A stretch of 11,136 bases of DNA from Clostridiales bacterium (GTDB lineage: Bacteria; Bacillota; Clostridia; Oscillospirales; CAG-272), in the NCBI GenBank assembly GCA_004554105.1, contig SFNW01000059.1:1-11136 (forward strand). The letters run 5' to 3'. Below, piece after piece: positions 7,363 through 11,136 of the stretch (the stretch's first letter is position 1; each line of letters starts with the position of its first letter). Under the pieces are notes generated by a model. The model did no database searches. It was not told where the DNA came from and saw only the letters and a list, made by a program, of their open reading frames with translations. The position numbers were made by a program, and so were the translations under genes.

Positions 7363-8235
7363 ATGGCAGATATGCCGAACGGCAAACGAAACCGCGACGA
7401 ACGGAATATAAACGGCGCGCCCGCCTTTTCGGTCAATGACGAAATCCGTCGAAACCGACAACTGCGCAGTACAGGGCGGCGGCGGAACGCCAAACGGCGC
7501 ACCGCGCCGCTTGCGGCGGTTGCGCTTTGCATTGCGGTCTGCCTTGTGCTGATTTGCGTCATCTTCGCGACGGTCTTTCGCGTCGAGACCGTGACGGTCA
7601 GCGGGAACATTCGCTATACCGATGGCGAAATTCTTGCCGCTTCGGAAATCGGGACGGGGGACTTGATGCTGTTTATCGGCAGGGACAAGCTGCAAAGAAA
7701 AATCGTATCGGCTTGCCCGCATATTGAAACGGTCGAGCTTATCAAGACATTCCCCTCCTCGCTCGAAATTCGTGTCACCGAGACCGGCGCGGTCTACTAT
7801 ACGGCGGTGCGCGACCGCATCTGCACGTTGGACGCCATGCTGCGCGTCATCGAATGCACCGACGCGACCGCGGGGCTGACCGAGCTGCGTCTGCCCGAAA
7901 TCCGCTCGGCAATCGAGGGCAGTGCGCTGACCTTTGCCGACGAGGGCGAGCGGACATTTGTCAAAGCCGCGCTCGATGTGCTCGGCGAAGCGGACGACGC
8001 GCTTTCGTTTGACTGCATTGATTTGCGCGACCGCTACAACATCAAGGCGTTTTCCGACGGCAGTGCGGAGGTCTTGTTCGGGGATTCCAAAGACCTCGGC
8101 ATCAAGCTGCAAATGGCAAGGCGGGTCTATGCGGACGCACTCGCCGACAAATCAAGCGGCACGCGGATTGATGTTTCCGAGCCGTCGCGGGTCAGCGTTA
8201 GCTACGATCAAGTTATAAATTATAGCAAAGATTAA
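7363..8235 (+). CDS. ftsQ: Cell division protein FtsQ/DivIB
   Basis: Bitopic divisome protein linking cytoplasmic and outer septal components. The 290-residue chain has a basic, Arg/Lys-rich cytoplasmic N-terminus (1-47), one membrane helix (about 48-72), a POTRA domain starting FRVETVTVSGN (about 72-140), then the FtsQ/DivIB beta domain. The stretch PHIETVELIKTFPSSLEIRVTE (split here: PHIETVELIKTF, then PSSLEIRVTE) is the characteristic end of POTRA. Sequence beyond the POTRA is poorly conserved, as usual for this family. It lies 64 bases after murG and 121 before ftsZ. In Gram-positive genomes the name divIB is often used. Neither murB nor ftsA flanks it here. Confidence 0.92.
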   Translation: MADMPNGKRNRDERNINGAPAFSVNDEIRRNRQLRSTGRRRNAKRRTAPLAAVALCIAVCLVLICVIFATVFRVETVTVSGNIRYTDGEILAASEIGTGDLMLFIGRDKLQRKIVSACPHIETVELIKTFPSSLEIRVTETGAVYYTAVRDRICTLDAMLRVIECTDATAGLTELRLPEIRSAIEGSALTFADEGERTFVKAALDVLGEADDALSFDCIDLRDRYNIKAFSDGSAEVLFGDSKDLGIKLQMARRVYADALADKSSGTRIDVSEPSRVSVSYDQVINYSKD

Positions 8236-8264
8236 ATATTTAATAAATAATTTGCCGAAAAGTC

Positions 8265-8293
8265 TTGCAAATTCCTCAAGTATGTTATATTAT
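8265..8293 (+). promoter_or_regulatory. Likely sigma-A-type promoter upstream of ftsZ
   Basis: TTGCAA (8265-8270, 4/6 to TTGACA) and TATTAT (8288-8293, 5/6 to TATAAT) are separated by the optimal 17 bases in an AT-rich gap. Transcription would start near 8300, giving a leader of about 55 bases to the ftsZ start. This would let ftsZ be expressed apart from the upstream operon. Predicted by eye only. Confidence 0.6.
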
Positions 8294-8303
8294 ATAAGCA
8301 TAC
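8280..8303. repeat. Imperfect palindrome overlapping the ftsZ promoter -10 region
   Basis: GTATG TTATAT (8280-8290) is mirrored by ATATAA G CATAC (8292-8303), giving eleven pairs with one unpaired G at 8298 and a single central T at 8291. It covers the proposed -10 box. It could be an operator, or a chance product of AT-rich sequence. Confidence 0.45.
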
Positions 8304-8356
8304 TGCTATAAATTCATGTGAATTAAAATTTTGACATAGACGCAGGAGGACTGAAA

Positions 8357-9466
8357 ATGAGTTTTGAACTGGACGAGGCATTGGACAGCGGCGTATGCCT
8401 GAAAGTCGTCGGTGTCGGCGGCGGCGGAAACAACGCGGTCAACAGAATGGTTGCGACCGACATTCGCGGCGTTGAATTTATTTGCATCAATACGGACAAG
8501 CAGGTGCTTGTCAATTCTGCGGCGACCCAGAAGGTCACCATCGGCGAAAAGATTACTCGCGGTCACGGCGCGGGCGCAAACCCCGAGGTCGGCAAGCGTG
8601 CCGCCGAGGAGAGCATTGACGACATCAAGAACGCGCTTGCGGGCGCGGATATGGTCTTTATCACCGCCGGCATGGGCGGCGGTACGGGTACCGGCGCTGC
8701 GCCGATTGTCGCGCGCATTGCAAGAGAGATGAACATTCTCACGGTCGGTATCGTGACCAAGCCGTTCGGCTTTGAGGGCAAGAGAAGAATGGACCAGGCG
8801 GAGGTCGGTATCGAAGCGCTCCGCGAATTCGTCGATTCGCTGATCGTTATCCCCAACGAGAGACTGAAGCAGGTTACCGACGAGCGCATCACGCTGTCGA
8901 ACGCCTTCAGCATCGCGGACGATGTTCTGCGCCGCGGCGTGCAGAGCATTTCCGAGCTGATCAGCGTTCCACAGTTCATCAACCTCGACTTTGCCGATGT
9001 CACGGCGGTTATGAAGGACGCGGGCAACGCGCACATGGGCGTCGGCAGCGCGACCGGCAAGGACAAGGCTGTTCTCGCTGCAAAGGCGGCGATTTCCAGC
9101 CCGTTGCTCGAGACCTCGATTGAGGGTGCGACCGGCATTCTGATTTGCATTACCGCTTCGCCCGACATCGGACTCGAAGACGTCGACATCGCATCGCAGA
9201 TGGTTGCCAATGAGGCGCACCCCGACGCGAACATCATTTGGGGCGCGGCGCTTGACCCGAGCCTCGAGGACGAAATGCGCGTCACGATTGTTGCGACCGG
9301 CTTCCAGAAGGACAAGGCGGAGAAGACGCACGGCAATCCCAAGCCGCAGAATGCGCCCGCGCCGAAGGTACAGGACGTTCCCGTAGCGGAAGAGACCGTA
9401 CAGCCGAAGCAGGAGGAAGACGACGAAATCGGCGACCTCATCAAGATGCTGAACGGTCACAGATAA
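8357..9466 (+). CDS. ftsZ: Cell division GTPase FtsZ
   Basis: Tubulin-like GTPase that polymerises into the Z ring at the division site. The 369 residues contain GVGGGGNNAVNRM (19-31), the tubulin signature GGGTGTG (107-113), TKPFGFEG, and the T7 synergy loop NLDFAD (209-214), whose Asp residues complete the GTPase site of the next subunit. The globular part ends near 316; a variable linker rich in Lys, Pro, Glu and Ala follows (about 317-354), then an acidic C-terminal peptide EEDDEIGDLIKMLNGHR (353-369) in place of the usual DDLDIPxFLRxR-like tail. The start has AGGAGG (8344-8349) seven bases upstream. It appears to have its own promoter and is closed by a strong terminator, so it can be a single-gene unit or the last gene of the dcw operon. 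No ftsA precedes it. Confidence 0.99.
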   Translation: MSFELDEALDSGVCLKVVGVGGGGNNAVNRMVATDIRGVEFICINTDKQVLVNSAATQKVTIGEKITRGHGAGANPEVGKRAAEESIDDIKNALAGADMVFITAGMGGGTGTGAAPIVARIAREMNILTVGIVTKPFGFEGKRRMDQAEVGIEALREFVDSLIVIPNERLKQVTDERITLSNAFSIADDVLRRGVQSISELISVPQFINLDFADVTAVMKDAGNAHMGVGSATGKDKAVLAAKAAISSPLLETSIEGATGILICITASPDIGLEDVDIASQMVANEAHPDANIIWGAALDPSLEDEMRVTIVATGFQKDKAEKTHGNPKPQNAPAPKVQDVPVAEETVQPKQEEDDEIGDLIKMLNGHR

Positions 9467-9484
9467 GTGTAATTACATAAACTC

Positions 9485-9514
9485 AAAAAGGCGACCCGCT
9501 CGGGTCGCCTTTTT
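9485..9514 (+). terminator. Strong intrinsic terminator after ftsZ
   Basis: AAAAAGGCGACCCG (9485-9498) and CGGGTCGCCTTTTT (9501-9514) form a perfect 14-base inverted repeat, with a GC-rich core followed by a T-run. It begins 18 bases after the ftsZ stop. Its A-run on the left means it could also work in the reverse direction. It separates the division cluster from dpaAB. Confidence 0.95.
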
Positions 9515-9517
9515 CGC

Positions 9518-9545
9518 ACCCTGCGTTCGCTTTCGTCATAAGATG
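9518..9545 (+). promoter_or_regulatory. Possible sigma-K-type promoter for dpaAB
   Basis: The Bacillus sigma-K consensus is AC, then 16-17 bases, then CATANNNTA. Here AC at 9518-9519 is followed after 17 bases by CATAAGATG (9537-9545), matching all but the last fixed base. It stands just after the terminator and before dpaA, whose Bacillus counterpart (spoVF) is a sigma-K target. The motif is short, so chance matches are common. A start near 9552 would leave a very short leader. Confidence 0.38.
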
Positions 9546-9560
9546 GAAGCGAGGGGGTTG

Positions 9561-10466
9561 ATGCTCTGCATGAATGAAAACATAAAAATCGGCATACTCG
9601 GCGGCGATATGCGCCAGACTGCATTGGCACGCCGCCTCTCCGCAATGGGATTCGAGACTGCCGCATGGGGACTTCCGCCGGACGGCGACCTCGGCGGCTC
9701 GGTCCGCTGCGGCGATTGGCGCGGCGCAGTAGCGGGCAGTCGGGCAGTGATTCTGCCGCTGCCGGCGTCGGTTGACGGCGTGCGCGTCAACGCGCCGCTT
9801 GCCGGAGGCTGCGAATTGCGCATGTCGCATTTGATGAACGAACTCTCCGCCGATACATTGCTTGTCGGCGGTAAATTTGATTTTGGAATAAAAGAAGCCG
9901 CAAAGGAGAACAATATTCCTTTGCTCGATTATTTTGAATGTGAGGAACTGCAAATCAAAAACGCAGTTCCGACTGCGGAAGGCGCCGTCGAAATCGCGAT
10001 GCGTGAACTGCCGATCACGCTGTTCGGCGCAAAGACGCTTGTCTGCGGCTACGGCAGAATCGGCAAGGTGCTCAGCCGATTGCTGCACAATATTGGCGCG
10101 GAGGTTTCGGTTTCGGCACGCCGTTCCGAGGACCTCGCTTTCGCCGCGGTCAACGGAATAACGCCCGTGCGCTTCGGCAGCAAGGAGTTCCGCAAAACCG
10201 CCGCACGCGCCGACGTCATCTTCAACACGGTGCCGGCAAGGATTTTGGATAAGGCTTTCGTCGATTCGCTCGAAAACTGCCATTTGATTATCGACCTTGC
10301 CTCGGGCAAGGGCGGCGTGGATTTCACCGCCGCGGCGGCACGCGGTATTACCGCGATTCACGCGCTGTCTCTGCCCGGCAAGGTCGCGCCGTTCACGGCG
10401 GGGCAGATTATCTGCGACTGCGTGCTTGAGCTGCTGATTCGCGAAGGGGTGATTGCACGGCAATGA
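9561..10466 (+). CDS. dpaA: Dipicolinate synthase subunit A (SpoVFA)
   Basis: NAD(P)-binding subunit of dipicolinate synthase, which oxidises the DapA product of the lysine/DAP pathway to dipicolinic acid in the mother cell during sporulation. About 301 residues; Bacillus DpaA has a similar length. The N-terminus carries IGILGGDMRQ, typical of DpaA. A central Rossmann dinucleotide loop reads VCGYGRIGKV. The C-terminal part has VIFNTVPARIL, LIIDLASGKGG and LPGKVAPFTAGQII, a hallmark of the family. Start choice: ATG at 9561 has GAGG six bases upstream; ATG at 9570 fits the length of known DpaA N-termini slightly better; ATG at 9543 has no site and would fall inside the proposed promoter. The last four bases overlap dpaB, indicating coupled translation. 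Confidence 0.95.
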   Translation: MLCMNENIKIGILGGDMRQTALARRLSAMGFETAAWGLPPDGDLGGSVRCGDWRGAVAGSRAVILPLPASVDGVRVNAPLAGGCELRMSHLMNELSADTLLVGGKFDFGIKEAAKENNIPLLDYFECEELQIKNAVPTAEGAVEIAMRELPITLFGAKTLVCGYGRIGKVLSRLLHNIGAEVSVSARRSEDLAFAAVNGITPVRFGSKEFRKTAARADVIFNTVPARILDKAFVDSLENCHLIIDLASGKGGVDFTAAAARGITAIHALSLPGKVAPFTAGQIICDCVLELLIREGVIARQ

Positions 10467-11023
10467 TCGGTTACGCATTCTGCGGCTCGTTCTGCACGCT
10501 CGGGAAATCGTTTGAAATTTTTAAGCAAATGGCGGAGGACGGGGAGGACCTTTTGCCAATCGTCAGCGAAAACGTCTGGTCGACCGACACGCGCTTTCAG
10601 ACGGCGCAGACCTTTTGCGGCAACCTCGCAAAGGTCAGCGGGCATGAGGTCGTGCATACGATTGTCGACGCCGAGCCGCTCGGTCCGCGCGTCTGTCTCG
10701 ATATGCTGATTGTCAGCCCGTGTACGGGCAATACACTCGCCAAGATTGCGGCGGGAATCACCGACACGGCGGTGACGATGGCGGTCAAGGCGCATCTGCG
10801 CTCCGACCGCACGGTCGTAATCGCACTTGCGTCCAACGACGCGCTTTCGGCAAATCTGAAAAACATCGCGGCATTGCTTGAACGCAAAAATGTTTTCTTT
10901 GTGCCGATGTTCCAGGACGACCCGGTGAAAAAGCCGCATTCGCTGGTCGCGGATTTCTCGCGCCTGCGCGATACCTGCGAATTAGCGAAGAACAAAAAGC
11001 AGATTCAAAAGATATTTATTTGA
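10463..11023 (+). CDS. dpaB: Dipicolinate synthase subunit B (SpoVFB)
   Basis: Flavoprotein-like subunit of dipicolinate synthase, acting with DpaA to make the spore-core compound dipicolinate. The 186 residues match the family over nearly the full length: N-terminal IGYAFCGSFCTLGK, then STDTRF, IVDAEPLGPRVCLDMLIVSPCTGNTLAKIA, ITDTAVTMAVKAHLR (listed as separate segments), ASNDALSANLKNI, and the C-terminal KNVFFVPMFQDDPVKKPHS. The fold is that of the flavin-dependent decarboxylase (HFCD) family. Its ATG overlaps the dpaA stop as ATGA, with only a distant AAGGGG (10444-10449), so translation probably depends on ribosomes finishing dpaA. I see no terminator directly after it. In Bacillus the pair is followed by asd, dapG and dapA; the window ends too soon to tell here. 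Confidence 0.97.
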   Translation: MIGYAFCGSFCTLGKSFEIFKQMAEDGEDLLPIVSENVWSTDTRFQTAQTFCGNLAKVSGHEVVHTIVDAEPLGPRVCLDMLIVSPCTGNTLAKIAAGITDTAVTMAVKAHLRSDRTVVIALASNDALSANLKNIAALLERKNVFFVPMFQDDPVKKPHSLVADFSRLRDTCELAKNKKQIQKIFI

Positions 11024-11136
11024 AGTCAGGAAAAAAATGCAGCGCAAAAGTGCTTAAATTGCCATTCATAAGAGAAACGCGCGCGTCAATAATAATACCA
11101 GAGGACGCGACAGCGGACTCAATTATATAGATATCT
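11024..11136 (+). other. Non-coding tail after dpaB, nothing supported
   Basis: These 113 bases are more AT-rich than the genes. An ATG at 11037 opens only a six-codon frame, and a GTG at 11050 a 26-codon one without a ribosome site. A six-pair inverted repeat (CGCGTC 11082-11087, GACGCG 11104-11109) has a 16-base loop and no T-run, so it is not a convincing terminator. The stretch may be the leader of the next gene. Confidence 0.4.

Noticed and set aside
8331..8336. Perfect TTGACA box before ftsZ
   Set aside because: It is only 20 bases from the start codon and has no -10 box at 16-18 bases downstream; the matching position lies at the ATG itself.
8306..9460. Reverse-strand open frame (384 codons) opposite ftsZ
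   Set aside because: It is fully antisense to an unmistakable ftsZ, and its Arg-rich product shows no domain. It has no independent support.
11082..11109. Inverted repeat CGCGTC/GACGCG as a terminator for dpaAB
   Set aside because: It has only six pairs, a 16-base loop and no following T-run.
11050..11130. GTG-started 26-codon frame after dpaB
   Set aside because: It has no ribosome binding site and no recognisable similarity, and is short enough to be chance.

Overview
This is an 11.1 kb piece of a bacterial division and cell-wall (dcw) cluster, followed by the genes for spore dipicolinate synthesis. All ten genes read on the + strand. The DNA is GC-rich, with strong Shine-Dalgarno sites (AGGAGG type) and AT-rich gaps confined to a few intergenic stretches. 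A transpeptidase with PASTA repeats, a SpoVE/FtsW-like flippase-family protein, a DivIB-type FtsQ and an intact dpaAB pair together point to an endospore-forming member of the Clostridia. An Oscillospirales-like or related lineage is a guess from composition and gene order; no marker in the window fixes the genus.

Layout: (1) 1-806, C-terminal part of a class B penicillin-binding protein with two PASTA domains; its 5' part lies outside the window. (2) 862-2358, murE. (3) 2375-3784, a very divergent MurF-like ligase in the usual murF position. (4) 3845-4825, mraY. (5) 4847-6070, ftsW/spoVE. (6) 6168-7298, murG. (7) 7363-8235, ftsQ/divIB. (8) 8236-8356, an AT-rich gap with a good sigma-A-type promoter and an overlapping imperfect palindrome. 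(9) 8357-9466, ftsZ, closed by a strong intrinsic terminator at 9485-9514. (10) 9561-10466 and 10463-11023, dpaA and dpaB with a 4-base overlap, preceded by a possible sigma-K-type promoter. (11) 11024-11136, a non-coding tail in which I see no supported feature. No gene-free stretch exceeds 300 bases.

How the genes fit together: MurE and MurF-type enzymes build the UDP-MurNAc-peptide, MraY loads it on undecaprenyl phosphate (lipid I), MurG adds GlcNAc (lipid II), FtsW polymerises the glycan with its partner PBP (gene 1), and FtsQ/DivIB and FtsZ organise the septum. DpaA/DpaB then belong to late sporulation, making the dipicolinic acid stored in the spore core.

The most noteworthy point is the MurF-position protein. 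It keeps the three-domain Mur-ligase outline and a P-loop lysine, but has lost most of the residues that normally mark a working MurF. Other points are the absence of murD, murB, murC and ftsA from this segment, a DNAR instead of DNPR motif in MurE, and dpaAB placed directly behind ftsZ. I did not find a wholly unknown system here; the rest is a conventional, well-preserved dcw cluster.
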